DNA from: Gigaspora margarita
Taxonomy: Eukaryota > Glomeromycota > Glomeromycetes > Diversisporales > Gigasporaceae
Reading direction: 5' to 3'
Assembly (NCBI GenBank): GCA_009809945.1
Contig: WTPW01000065.1
Coordinates: 642,766 to 706,765 of the forward strand
DNA: 64,000 bases
The notes beneath the pieces were generated by a model that saw nothing but the letters and a program-made list of their open reading frames with translations, searched no databases and had not been told where the DNA came from. Both the position numbers and the translations under genes were made by a program. Below are positions 20,985-33,552 of the stretch, one piece after another. Numbering within the stretch: the stretch's first letter is position 1; each line of letters starts with the position of its first letter.

Positions 20985-21190
20985 TGATGCCTATTATGCA
21001 AATGTAATCTTTATGCGAAATGATTGGACAATCTTGTATAGATATGCATATAATTTAAGATGCTAACTTTTATAAGAATTATGATTATCGCTATCCCGTA
21101 TCTGGTATGCAAATGTGAACTTTGTGCAAAATGATTGGACAACCTTGCATATATGTGCATAGGATTTGAAATGCCAACTTTATAATGATT
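20985..21190. repeat. Two tandem copies of a ~110-bp dispersed repeat
   Basis: Units share TATGCAAATGTRAWCTTTRTG, ATGATTGGACAA and a TAAGATGC/TGAAATGC plus TATAATGATTATGRTT tail. Two further copies are near 32095 and 32390. Confidence 0.7.
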
Positions 21191-21243
21191 ATGGTTAATA
21201 ACAAGTTATGTGCCTGCTCATGCACTAGGAGTTTGTTTATATT

Positions 21244-21474
21244 CCGTAAAATCCAGACACGTGTACCCCCCATGCAGTGTACCCCTTGCCAGTTTGAAGT
21301 GCCAGTTGGTGATTTATACCTGGGTACATAGGTATTATACATACTATATATATCATCCCAGGTAGATATAGTAAAACATATTGACTTAATACGGTGTACC
21401 CAATATATAGAGGTACCTCGAGTACTAAATTGAACAATGGAAATACCTGGGGTATACGTGTCCAGATTTTACAG
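21244..21474. mobile_element. MITE with CTGTAAAATCTGGACACG ends
   Basis: About 231 bp. The left end CCGTAAAATCCAGACACGTG and the right end pair over some 28 bases, including GTGTACCCC/GGGGTATACGTG. TA follows the right end. The small minus-strand ORFs here span the element and are not genes. Confidence 0.75.
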
Positions 21475-22379
21475 TATATATTTTTATATTTTGGTGATTT
21501 AGAATTGTATTGCTGTCATTCTAAAATGCTAATAGGTAATAATAAGATTTGATTTCGATTTAATAGGTTTTGTTAAAATTTGGTTTAATCTTGAGTGGTT
21601 GTTTCTGATTAATTCTGAAATTTGTAATATAATGTTAAGTAGTAATGAAAGAATCATGATTAGGAATATGAATAGGGCCTTTATATATTAGGTTTTTTAG
21701 TTCTGTTTTCTGATCTTTAAGTAATTAATCTGATCAATCTGTCATCCATTTATCTGATAAGCTATATTTGGACATACGAATGGATTAACTGAATCATCTG
21801 ACCAGAATTATATAATTTTGGTCAAAAATTCATGAGATAATTGGTTATTAGGTACTGCATCTGAACTTCGGGCGATTAACTCTGGAATAAGCAAAATCTG
21901 GAGTTTAACATATTAGAGTTGGGTTATATTAGCAAATATTGCTAGCTAAACAATAGACATTTTACTGTTTGGTAAAATTTTGGGTTTGTTACACTAAAAT
22001 AGTGGCTAAATATGAAAATTTTCATTTTGATAAATATAAATTAACTAATCAATAATCAAATATTTAACAATTTATGTGGGATATGCGCTAGAAAAAGGAC
22101 CAAAAATAACAAAATAAAAGATCAAAAATCAATTTTGTGTTGTAAATCTTATAATAGATTATAAAAAAAATACATACTTTAGAGAGCTATTATTAACATA
22201 CTTTTGTGTTTTAAAAAAAGATTCTAACCTTATATTAAATTGATTTATTTGAAAAGATCTATTTTGAAAAAATACCATTTTTAGTCCTTTTTCTAGCACC
22301 TAGCCCATGTAAATTTATATCACTTTAGCTAAACATTAAATAATTTCTGCTATGCTTCGGACAATTAAAATCTACTTTA

Positions 22380-23580
22380 TTTAGCATATGATTTTTTTTC
22401 TTTAAATAAAATGGACTTTGAACAACTTTGGGATCTTGGTTACAATTATCAATATGTTATTATTATCAAATTTGAGTAAGAAAGAAATCATTTGAATAAT
22501 GTAAGAAATATGCTGATTTGGGCAATACTCTGCAATGTGTAATATTGTCACTAAGAATATGGGGTTGATCAAGATTATAATAAAGAACTTGAAAGTCTGT
22601 TAATATGGGTGCTAACAGAGAATTGTTAATATTGCTCTGTGTTATTAAAATGGTACCAGTACACAGAGAGATATTCAGAAGGCATATTATTAGTTCAAAT
22701 ATATAGAAATACTTTGAATATAATAAATCTCTGGATCATATCAATTCTGAACTTAAGATTATATTAGATAATGAGAGATTTTGGATTGATTATAATGAAT
22801 TCACAATTACTTGAAAAACTGGAAAAGAAGGACTCACAATTGTAATTATGCACATTGGTTTGATATTATTAATGATAGGCAGAAAGACGTTGCACTTAAA
22901 GTTATTTATGATTTAACAAAAGTAAGCAAGAATTAATTCAAGAATTAATGAATTACTATATATTGGTTATAAAAAACCTTTGTTCTTGAACTGTTCAGGT
23001 AGGTCAAAAAATAATTATGGTGATTATTATTGTTACAGATATTATGCTAAATTATTAGTTACAAAAAACCTTTTATAAGCATCTCAATTAAAATAGAAAA
23101 ATAATTAAATATTTTAGAATATATAACTTTGATCTTGAGTCGAATTATCTCAGAAAAACATTCACAGAGATTTACGTAATAGAAACTATTGAAAAAAATT
23201 TGAATTATGTATATATCACTGATCTTGGACTTTTAAAATATAAAGAAAGAAAAATTTGTAAAACTTTATTGTATATAGCACCTGAGATTTTGAATATCAA
23301 CTATAGACTCAAGCATCAGATATTTACAGTCTTGAGTTATTATTTCAACTGGATAAAGAGCATTTGATAGAATTCAATTTGACAATTGTTTTTTTGTATT
23401 AAAGAGTATCAATGGATTAAAATCTAAATGCTTGGACCAGATTTTTATATTAAATTAGCTATGAAATTTTGATTAATGATCTACTGCAACAGAAATTGTT
23501 AAAATAATTACTCATTGGCTAATAAAATTGATCAGGAAGATAACTAATAATATTAAACCAGAAGCAAAATACATTTACAA
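22380..23580 (+). pseudogene. Decayed protein kinase gene
   Basis: Across many shifts and stops the plus strand still shows kinase landmarks in order: ILDNERFWIDYNEF near 22755, the ATP-lysine strand DVALKVIYDL at 22888-22917, the catalytic loop IHRDLR at about 23160, YITDLGL (DFG position) at about 23211, LYIAPEIL at 23270 and the C-terminal STATEIVKIITHWL at about 23480. The layout (WI-Y-R/EF linker, VALK, HRDL, DLGL, YIAPE, RPTATEI-type end) resembles the large TKL-like kinase families of Glomeromycotina. It lacks a continuous reading frame, so it is a relic. It is unrelated in detail to the intact kinase at 35 kb, which has DFG and YIEPQ. Confidence 0.8.
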
Positions 23581-23807
23581 GACATGATACTGGCAACTAT
23601 ATGATATTAAAAACTTTTTTGAATATATCAACTATAAGTTTTGTTAGGGACAAAAGCTTTAGATTTTTTCATTTTGTTAGAGACTTAGAAGTGCCCAATA
23701 TATTAAAAGTAGCTATTAGTAGAATGTGTAGTATGAATATTAGTGTTAGCAATTTTTTATAGGGTAGAAGTTAATAACTGAATTTATATAAATGCAGGAT
23801 ATCTATA

Positions 23808-23949
23808 TTAGTGATAGGATATAAAACCTGTAAATCATTTCATCCATTATTATCGCAGTAATATGTACCTCTAATTCTTATAGGGGTAGATACCAATACA
23901 ATGACAATGAGTGAATGATTTGCAGGTTTTATATCCTGTCACTTATATA
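23808..23949. mobile_element. MITE with GTGATAGGATATAAAACCTG ends
   Basis: About 142 bp; left ATTAGTGATAGGATATAAAA.. and right ..TTTTATATCCTGTCACTTAT pair over about 30 bases, including CCTGTAAATCATT/AATGATTTGCAGG. Near-palindromic with a short loop, no ORF. Confidence 0.8.
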
Positions 23950-25885
23950 GTACTAGCAAGAACACATGCCATTAAGCACAGGATAAGGGCTGTTAAAAGT
24001 TCGATATTTTTGGCATAAATAAGAAGTTGATTTTTAAATTGAGTTTTTGCATATAATATATATTATTATATAGTTACATTATTACTGCTATAGTAATATC
24101 TATCAGCTATTAACTAAATATTTAGATTAATACTAAATTAATATGAATAAAATGAATTCAAGTTGTATATTTATGATCATGAATATCTAATTTAAATGCT
24201 CAAATTATTATACTCAAGCACTTATTATCGCAAATAAAATAAACTAATTACTGATTTGAATAACTTAAGTTTAAGACTTAGAGTTATAATATGTTCTTTA
24301 TGTTTATGCACTAAATGAATATGAATAAAATGGTATGCAAATATTTATGAATGTGATATTAATTAAATACTAAATTAATATAATTATGCAATATATTTTT
24401 ATATTTACAAAATATAAATATATAGCAAATAGTTATCTGCTCAGATGTCCTGGCTTAGCTCTTAAAAACCAGTTTCAAAAGTTATATAGTTAAAAAAATG
24501 ATAATTTGAGTTAGTTTAACCTCCATTGCTTAATTATAAGCTATGGTTTGTTCTATTTGCAACTTAAGGCAGGCCAAAGTCTAATGTGCATTATTTTATT
24601 CATACTCATGAACTAAAATAAAAATAATTAAAATCTGGGTAACCCAAATAGTATTGGTTATGGCTAAGTTGAGAAATTTAATCTGATGTAATTATGTTTT
24701 TTATTGAGTAAAAAGGCCAATGAATATCTATTATTTGAACTATAATAGGGTCAAAATTGGTAATTCTGCTAGCAGATGACTCTTATAGGCTAACTACCTG
24801 ATGTTATAATTGACTCTGGGTTACCTATCTATTTTGGGTGTTTTGAGTTGAAACACTACATTTATAAAAAATTTAACAAAAAACAAATTATAAGTATATT
24901 GATGTCAATTATTAAAATTGTACTTATTGATTATGTTAACATAAATATGAATAAATTAAATAAGTAAATATGCATAATAAGAAGTATTGTTATGATCAAT
25001 ATACTAAGTAAGTCAAAAATATATATAGTTATATTTTATTTTCTGATAATTGATTTTCAATTGATAAAATTATGTAAAAGTACTTTTATATATAAAAAAA
25101 TGGTAAATATTTTTAGATGCACAGGGTGCATTTTTTTTATTTGAAATTTTGATATATATTATGGAGGTACAGAGTTGATTTTTACAATATATATGGAATA
25201 TAACATTTTTTCTAACCTATTTACTATCTGGATTGCTTGAAATAATTTTATATCTTAGTAAAATTTAAAATTAAAATACAAATTTTGTTCTGTAACTTTA
25301 TTTATTGAAACTTTATATTAGTATATTCAAAAATTAAAATTATAATTTTTGGTAATAAAGACTATACATCCAATTAAAGGTCATCAAAGCTCATATAATA
25401 CAAAAAAAACTTTTATATTATACTATATACAATTTTGATTTACACATTATATCAAACACCCAATATGATATATTACTATTTGGATGTATTTAGCCAATAG
25501 AGGCAAATATAATATACTATTAAATGATTTTTTATTAAGAATAAGCAGTATAGGTTATATTAGTGCAATTGATATATAAATTGAGACCCTATAAAAAGAT
25601 TTGTATAAAATTTGTAAAAAATATCTGAAAAAGCACTATTTACATATCTAATTTTTGATTATATTTTTGTTTTATTTCAAATAAAATAAAAAGCAGACAA
25701 AAATTAAAATATCTCTTTTTAGATTTTTTAGCATAAATTTTATGCAATTTTTTTTTATAAAAAGATGGAATATTCTCTCAGAAATAGTAATAAATTGTAT
25801 TGGGTATTACTATCATTAGTTGAATTCAACTGCATAAAGCAGGATAGTTTTAGGTATAAGTAAGGTCCAGAATTAGGTAGCCTAT
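23950..25885. other. AT-rich stretch with no recognised gene
   Basis: Long runs of ATATTTAC/AATTAATA-type sequence. No kinase or transposase motif was found in either strand by eye, and no clear inverted-repeat element boundaries. Confidence 0.5.
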
Positions 25886-25889
25886 ATGA

Positions 25890-26475
25890 TTTTAGAGCAA
25901 AAATAGTATTCCACAATTGGTGCCTGAAATTAGTATATATAATTAGTATAATGAAACCATTTTTGGTAAATATACTCTATTGTATTTTACACTTGCCTGC
26001 TGCTAGTAGTAGGTTTTAAAGTCAGGTAGCTTGGGCTTACTATATTATTGCAAAATAACACAAACCTGTGTATTAATTTGAGTATATGCATGTTATTTGA
26101 GAACATGCATAGGCATTATTTTGAAAATAAATATAAATTTTTACTTAGTACTAAAATCTACTTTCAGAGCACTTATTTTATTAATATGGAGTATACATTA
26201 TTTTGGGATGTGTATAGGTATTATTTTGAAGCTATATATATTATTTTAGGAAGTACAATTTTGAATTAATGCTTATGTTTTTTATTTTATAACAATACAG
26301 TAGGCTTGTTCTATGATACCAGAATCACTTGACTTTAATTACCTGCTACTGGTAGCAGAGTTGTATGAAGTGCAAATAGAACATGGTTACTAATATGGAT
26401 TTATTATACTAATTACTAAATTATATATCATATTTTGGTATATGCACTAATTGTAAAATTCTATTTTTACAACCC
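25890..26475. repeat. Long inverted repeat (foldback-like), ~585 bp
   Basis: Left arm about 25895-26050 and right arm about 26290-26470 pair through AAAAATAG..ACAATTRGTGC, ATTAGTATAATRAA, CTRCTAGTAGYAGGT and TTAAAGTCARGT. The loop holds two related GTATARGTATTATTTTGAA segments. No protein signal. Confidence 0.65.
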
Positions 26476-26479
26476 TCAA

Positions 26480-27790
26480 AAAATTTCAAAATCATATATA
26501 TGGGCCCAATTTCTAGACCCTAGATATGAGGCTTAAGTTACTACAAAATAGAAGAATCCTCTATGGATTCTGTATTGATTTCTATAGAGGTAAGGGGTCC
26601 TTACTTCCTGTAAGTAGTTGTAAGAAGACACTTATGACTTTTGCCTAAAGGTGTTGTAATTATTATGAGTCTAAGATTATTCTATAGAAATAATAAAATT
26701 AGTCTAAATTTCATATATTTATTAAATGGAAAAAAGAATATAATCCTCTTTTTGCCTAAATAAAGAGTAACTTATATTGAGTTTGAGTTTGAGAAAACCA
26801 AGTTCTAATTTTCGAATAGTAAAAATGTTAAGAAGTTTTCTTTAGCCCAAAATTGTTATAATAAATCGCTTATTGAATTTATCTTGTACCTATAAAATAT
26901 TTATTATTTTAGTTAAAATTATGTTATTAGTTGTGGCTTTGTAATCTATGTTTTGAACTCTATTTAGTTTATTAAAATAAAGATGGAATTAATCACCTTT
27001 TATATACAGTATAAACAAATCAATTAACCTTTGGTTACCTAATTTATCAAACAAGCAATTTCTGCAATTGTTAAATTAATTACCCAATTTTACTCTTAAT
27101 CATGTGACAATCATTAATAAATTTAATGATTGCTTTTAAACCCTTTAATTTTGCACACTCTAGAATAAAAAAGAAGAGTTATATAAATAGAATAGAATTA
27201 GAATTATTACAAAAAGAATTATTTAGAAAAAAATACAAAGATTACTTATCTTTACTTCAACTACACTATAGCAAGAGCCAGACCAAATCTACCACACCTA
27301 CCAATTTGAGGATCTAGAGTCTACATTATTAAAAGAGATTGGTTTAGATTAGATAAAGGTGTAATTAGTGGATTTTAACTATAGACCTGATTTTCACCAC
27401 TTTCACAATGTATATTATTTTGTAAATCACAATAAATAATTATTGTCAGTGATAAAAAAATGTATATTTTATAATGACATGGGTATAAATGTGCATTAAT
27501 GTGTATATTATATAAAATGTCCATGATATCATACAGAATAAATTTTTAAATTTATATTTTTCCCTTCAGAAAATATTGAATACATGCTCAATTTTTACTC
27601 TGATCTTGCTCTTTTATGTTTATTTGTTTCTTTTCAAAATTTTTCAAGACTTTTGCTTAATTGTGCCAGACAATACACAACCTGGTTGAAATTATATATA
27701 CTTTAAATTTCCTATATAAAATTTAGATAGAATAAAATGTGTATGATTTCTATGTACATAATTAAAGAATTATGTATATGTATGAAACCC
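26480..27790. other. AT-rich stretch, no recognised gene
   Basis: A 63-codon plus-strand frame (27126-27317; IELELLQKELFRKKYKDYLS) looks charged and helical but has no match that I recognise and no supporting context. Elsewhere only low-complexity AT sequence is seen. Confidence 0.45.
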
Positions 27791-27799
27791 ACCTCTAAT

Positions 27800-29625
27800 T
27801 ATGGTTAATCATACAATTTTTCAAAATAAAATTATTAAAGTGAACAGAAAAACAAACTTAATATCAGTCTAGTAATTTATTTAATAACTAAACAGTTATA
27901 GTAATTATACATTGCCTTGAAACACAATTGTTAAAGAGAACAAAATTAAATTTCATATTTACACCAATTATTTTATAATAAAAAAATGATTACAATTAAT
28001 TATACATTGTCTTGAAAAACAATCAGTAAGGCCATACAAAGTTAAATTTTCATTTTGCATAACCTGCTGACCCAATTTTTCAAAAAAATATTTAAATTCT
28101 TATTGTGCCAATTATTCCATTTTTGGCATTTAATTTTCTTCAGTACATCTGATGATGGCCTTAACTTTCCTGAATTAATTTAGACCATGTAAAGTTTTTT
28201 ATTTTCAAAAAATCTGATCTATAATTGGAATTTTGAAACACCAGCTTATGCAAAACAAAAAAAATAACTTTGCATAGCCTAAAGTGAACTGAATTAAACT
28301 TCATACTTATTCTGGTAATTTATTAAATGATTACAGTTAATGCATTGTCATGAACACAATTGTTAAAGTGAACAGAAATAAACTTAATACTCATCCTAGC
28401 AATTTATTGAATGAATAAATAATTAGAGATAATTATACATTCTCTTGAAATACAATCATTAAAGTAGACAGAATTAAGCTTTATATTTATGCTAGTAATT
28501 TATTGGGTGATTAAATGATTATGGCTAATTGTACATACAATCTCTTGAATACAATTGTTAAAGTAAAAAGAATTAAACTTCATACTCATCCTGGTAATTT
28601 TTGAGCGATTAAATAGATTATAGTTAATTATATATCATTTTGAAATACAATCATCAAAGTGAACAGAATAAACTTCATATCACCCTGGTGATTTATTAAA
28701 TTATTAGATGTTTCTCTTGAAACATAATCATTAAAGTGAACCAAATTATAACCTCGGGTCCGATAGCATAGTGGTTATGCTCCGAGATCACAAATCGAAA
28801 GGTTGCCAGTTCGAATCTTGTTGATAGGAGACATCAATTTTCTATGAAGAGGCTAAGCTGTCCATAATAGGGAACTGCAACACTGTGGTACCAGGGACCC
28901 AGAACGTCAATGATGATAGTCAGGACGGACCTATGATGAACATGCTGGTCATTGAGGCTTAGACTTGGTGCCCAAACTCGCGGGGCTTGAACTTGTTAGT
29001 TTGGAACTATGATTTGCTTAACCGAAGTCACGAGATGTAGTGAAGATCAAGTCACGAACTCCTGGTGGGATTTACTGAGAGGCTAGGCCCATATGAGGTG
29101 TAGTGGATCAGTTAGTCTAGAGTTAAAACCTGGAAAATAAGACTATGAAGGACTATCATCTTACTATAGCCAACTTCAGGCCACAGATAAAGTAGTCTGA
29201 GTCAGTCTTATCTTACATGTAATTTGCTGATCTTTGTACTATAAAATGTACTATAAAAATTTCAAATAATTAATAAAGTGATAGGCTGAATGGTCTCGGT
29301 TGTAAAATCCTAAAAAAAAAAATAAAGTGAACCAAATTAAACATAATGCTCACCTTGGTAATTTTATGATTAAATCATTACAGTTAATCATACATTGTTC
29401 TGAAACACAATCATTAAAGTGAACAGATTAAACTTCATATTCATTCGGTAATTTATTGAACAATAGTTAATCATAAAAACAATTGTTAAAGTGATCAAAA
29501 TTAAACTTCATACTCACCCTGGTATTTATTGAACAAATAAATGATTATGGTTAATTATATATACATTCTCTTGAAAAACATCATTAAAATAAAAAGAATT
29601 AAACTTTATACTCAGCCTGGTGGTC
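27800..29625. repeat. Degenerate ~95-bp tandem array, interrupted by a SINE
   Basis: Twelve or more diverged units share CTTGAAAYACAATCATTAAA, GTGAACAGAATTAAACTTCA, TACTCATCCTGGTAATTTAT and a TGATTATAGTTAATTATACA tail. The SINE at 28749-29322 splits one unit, with array sequence as its target duplication. No protein coding potential. Confidence 0.8.
28749..29322 (+). mobile_element. tRNA-derived SINE, copy 2
   Basis: Begins CCTCGGGTCCGATAGCATAG; box A-like TAGCATAGTGGTTATGC and box B-like GGTTGCCAGTTCGAATC are spaced as in a tRNA gene. The body includes AACCGAAGTCACGAGATGTA; the 3' end carries TGGTCTCGGTTGTAAAAT followed by an A-rich tail. A perfect 17-base target duplication, TAAAGTGAACCAAATTA, lies at 28732-28748 and 29323-29339. 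Intact borders and duplication suggest a fairly recent insertion. Confidence 0.93.
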
Positions 29626-30340
29626 TGATACAGATCTTTTGTTTTGTCAGTTGTCAGAAGTCAATAGATTGCCAGAACGAACTGGTCAAGCAAAATTGTT
29701 TTTTAAAAATTTTTTTCCATAACTACACTTACGGATATCATGTATGAGCACCTACTGAGTCATCATGATCAACTAATATATTTTAAAAAATCCTGTATGC
29801 ATGCATATTATTAGTAGAGCCTACTTACTATATTAATTGTGAATGATCACTCTAATGTAAAAATATATAAAAAAAACTTGTTGCTGTAGAATCTTTACTT
29901 GTTGTGTTAATCATAATCGCAAGTATTAACATCTTATTTTAAAATAAAATTTGTGAGAAAAAAATAGAATACAGGGCATAGTATTTATACGATATGCACA
30001 CACACGCATCGCAGAGCAAAATGCCACCTCTTACAAATATCAGATATAATAACAAAAAGCATTGCATGCATGATTTAATTTGGATGAAGCAGTCTGATGT
30101 ACTGGAGATAAGCATTTATTAACTTGTGAATACAGTTATGATTTAAGCTGAAACAGATGAACTCCCAGAAATAGCAACCGAAATTGTGCCAGGAATTACT
30201 GTAAGTAGTTGCAATTAATATGTACAGCATTGGCTGGTAGTTTTCTGCCTGCATTGCATAGTGCAGGCCAGCTGTCAATGCGAATTGTAAATAATTGCAT
30301 TTAAGAAATCATTAATTTAATTTAGTTTATTTTTTTCTTT
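29626..30340. other. Stretch with no recognised gene
   Basis: AT-rich with short unrelated frames; 29541-29747 and 30075-30278 contain open frames without recognisable domains or start context, so none is called. Confidence 0.5.
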
Positions 30341-30344
30341 TGTG

Positions 30345-30722
30345 TAGAGGGTGGGAAGGGGCTGGGTCACGAATAGGTTTATTTCTCACAGCAGCTCTTA
30401 GCGCAGCTTCTGCAGTTAACCCCTTTTACCTTGTGTTTTACCTGTTCCAGCCCTGGCTGGGCTTTGTTGGCAGTTACCATACTCAGAAGGAAATTTAAGC
30501 ATCATGCTTACCTGCATTTGGACTTCCACGTGAATCTTGTGCCACCGCATAGATTTTCACATGCTCCCATTTCTTGCTGCCTCAGGCTCATGATTGCCTA
30601 GCCTGGAACTTGCCCCCCTGCTTAGCTGTCTTTTCGATCTGTTGACTGTGCATACGCCTGTATGCACGTCAACTCGAATGAAAAAGGATTATTTGGCACC
30701 ATTATCCCCCCAACTCTGTCTT
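30345..30722. other. GC-rich island of unknown nature
   Basis: Nearly 400 bp with clearly higher G+C than the surroundings, starting GAGGGTGGGAAGGGGCTGGG and ending GCACCATTATCCCCCC. It has no long ORF in any frame and no repeat partner elsewhere in the window. A short hairpin is possible at GCATACGCCTGTATGC. It does not match 5S rRNA, U2, U6 or the SINE head as I know them. It could be an uncharacterised ncRNA, a retroposed sequence or a promoter island. Confidence 0.5.
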
Positions 30723-30999
30723 GATGTAAGGATTTTGATTTTCCCTATTACATATTCGAAATGAATTGTATACAAAATGTTCAATGATCAGGATTTTGGT
30801 GTCATGCATGTTATATAAAATAACAAACCTGTAAAATCAAGTTAACTTTTCAAGATCCAGATATCAAAAAATCGAATCTATAAAATGAAACCTGCTTTAC
30901 AAAATGCTATTCCTGATAGATCTGCAGCATCAAATTTAATAGGTGCAAGCACAAAAAAAAAGTTATTAGAGTTCCTGATAAAGATCTAAAAAAGGAACT

Positions 31000-31160
31000 C
31001 GATAGCTTTTTTCCACAGCAGCGTATTATTTTAGACGATCTTTTTTAGAAATTTATTATCAAAATCGTTATAGAAAATTTTTTTATGTGACCTAGGCTTA
31101 TTCTGCCACAAAAATTGACCAATCAAAATATCTAGCCAATCAAATCGCAAGGTGAAAACT
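31000..31160. repeat. Fragment shared with the 3062-3565 element
   Basis: TTCTGCCACAAAAATTGACC, CCAATCAAAT and the preceding GTTATAGAAAATTTTT resemble 3255-3335 (TTCTGCGGGGGCCACACAAA, GGCCAATCAAATCACGTG). Degenerate; borders unclear. Confidence 0.4.
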
Positions 31161-31769
31161 GTGTTTTATATAATTATACAGAATGAAAATGAAATGCGAA
31201 GAATGAAGAGAAGATGTTTATTGATTAAAGGAAACCTGCAAAGATAAATCATACTGAAGAAATGCCAATGCTAAAGTTGCTATTAATGTTAGATCAAAAT
31301 TTTAAATCAACCATAATATTAATCTAAATGGATAAACGGATAATAGACTGGAACTCTACTTTTAGTAATTTCATAGTGTTAATTGTTTAAGAAGCGTGCA
31401 TATTTTTTAAAATATCAATAAAGTAAAAAAATAAATAGTATATGCATATAAATGAATATATAGCTTTTATATCGATTAATGAGCTTTGAACTAAACTATA
31501 ATAATTAATTTTTTACCTGATAAGATTAGGTAATTGTTTTATATTTGGTAATTAAAATACGCGATATTGTTATTATATATTTTATTTATGCATTTTAATG
31601 ATAATGGATTTCCTTTTTAATCTATTTTTTTGCAACTATTTCATTTCAGTTAAGGTTAGATTATCGTCCTATATTTAGTAATTAAGATCTGCTTTATTTT
31701 ATTCGTGCATAATATTAGAAAAAATTAGATTTCCTTTTTAATTGTCATTTGCAATTTTTTTTATATATA

Positions 31770-31899
31770 CAACCGATGTTCGATAAGTGAAAAATTTGAG
31801 AGCGCCTGCACTAGCGCTTGTGCAGCGCTTCGCATGCACTGCTCTTACGCAAGCGCATGCGCATGCGCAAGAGAATAGAGTATAGACTACAATCGGTTG
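31770..31899. mobile_element. CpG-rich mini-element with CAACCGAT ends
   Basis: 130 bp bounded by inverted CAACCGAT/ATCGGTTG. The interior is full of GCGC and GCATGC motifs, including a 17-base alternating purine-pyrimidine run, GCGCATGCGCATGCGCA (31853-31869). It is one of the densest CpG stretches in the window, so it is probably recent or unmethylated. Confidence 0.55.
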
Positions 31900-32094
31900 A
31901 AATTTGTGAAACCCAAAATTACCAAAAAGAGTTAAGCCAAAGAAAATTAATTACCAAAAATAAATTCCAATACAACCAAAATTTACCAGAAAAGTAATTT
32001 AGAGTAACACCAGGCATTAACAATTATTTCTAAATGTAATAGTATAGTCATAATTTAATAACTGATTTTTAAATAAATCCAAACCCAAAATGAT

Positions 32095-32490
32095 ACCCTT
32101 GTGCAAGTGTGGTTTTAATGCGATAAGATTGGACAATCTTACATTTATAATGCAAGAGTTTATGGGATTTAAGATAGGTTTAAAAAAAAAATTATGAATA
32201 TTGCTTTAATTGGGAATACCAATAACGTATCAGTATTGTTGTCAATAATGTAACAATATCGTCATAAGTTAGGATTTGTGAATTAATAGTCAATGCATGA
32301 AAATTGAGGTAAAGGAGAATTAAGAATACAGAAACAACAAGTTATTTTTCTTTGATTTTTTAAAAGTATAATTTCATCTATAATGATACCTGTACCAAAT
32401 GTAGTCTTTATGCGATAAATTGGACAATTTAGCATTAAATATGTCATAAGTTTGTGAAATTAAAAATGCTAGCGTTATAATGATTATAGT
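32095..32490. repeat. Two copies of the ~110-bp dispersed repeat
   Basis: Units at about 32090-32210 and 32385-32490 share TGATACC, AAGTGTRGTYTTTATGCGAT, ATTGGACAAT and the tail of the pair at 20985-21190. Confidence 0.65.
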
Positions 32491-32689
32491 TATCATGTAA
32501 CTGTTATATGATTGATGTCGATACAGTATAATTTAATATTTGTGGATTTATAATCAAATGTGTAGTTATTATTATTCATTATAGGAATGTTAATAACATG
32601 CATTAGTGAATACATGGTATGTATTATCAGAATAGTAAATGATATTTATATTGAAATTTTTATTTTTTTGTAATAATTCACCCGATACA

Positions 32690-33385
32690 GATTAACTCTA
32701 CAATTATTTGTATTACTAATGCGAACTAACTAACCTCAATGGTTATTTGTATTACTAATGCGAACTAACCAACCTCGATAAAAAATTAAAAATATTCTGT
32801 TGCAAACTATCTATAACTAAATACTGCGATAGGCAAAAATAGTGGTTATATTATTAATATACTTATTAATTAATTATAAAATTTAAATTATTGATTATCA
32901 CGCATTGCCAGATCTGTAATTATTGCGACATTTTCGATCATATGCATAATTAATAAAACGATTGTCAAATTTGGGAATGGCCCAATTTTTTTTTAATATA
33001 TTGAGGGTTAATGTATTATAGAAATAGCGATAATACAATTTATACAAAAAAATTGGGTTTGCGAACTAATCTCAAACTAACCAACCTCAATAAAAAGTTA
33101 AAAAAAAACAACAATATTCTGTTGCAAACTATCCATAACTAGATACTACGATAGCCAAAAATAATAGTTATAAATTCGAGTACTATATTATCAAATAGTC
33201 ATTACTAAAAATTGCGTTTTTATTACTACATTCAATTATTTTGTGAATAAATGTAATCAATTATATGCTTAATTGATTATAATTTTTGAAATCATTGATT
33301 ATCACATGCTTGCCAGATCTGTAATTATTGCGACATTTTCGATCGTATGATTAACAAAATGATTGTCAAATTTGGAAATAGCTAT
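32690..33385. repeat. Direct duplication of a ~220-310-bp segment
   Basis: Both copies (about 32762-32985 and 33076-33385) contain AACCAACCTCRATAAAAA, ATATTCTGTTGCAAACTATC and TTGCCAGATCTGTAATTATT followed by GCGACATTTTCGATC. The second has about 80 bp of extra sequence. Confidence 0.75.
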
Positions 33386-33470
33386 TATTCTCGCTCGGAT
33401 TTCATATTAGAGATTATGAAGATACATAATGGGAGTAGTGCTTCACTCCATCACTTTCTCTTCTGCTATT

Positions 33471-33552
33471 ACATACTGTACTCATAACAACTCTATTTAT
33501 ACTGTGCCCATAACAACTCTATGTATACTGTACTCATAACAACTCTATGTAC
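33471..33552. repeat. 28-bp tandem repeat, three units
   Basis: TACTGTACTCATAACAACTC plus TATGTATA repeated three times with few changes, just before the hairpin-repeat copy. Confidence 0.75.

Noticed and set aside
27126-27317. Small charged helical protein gene
   Set aside because: 63 codons, no recognised family, no neighbouring gene or splice support; left as an uncalled frame.
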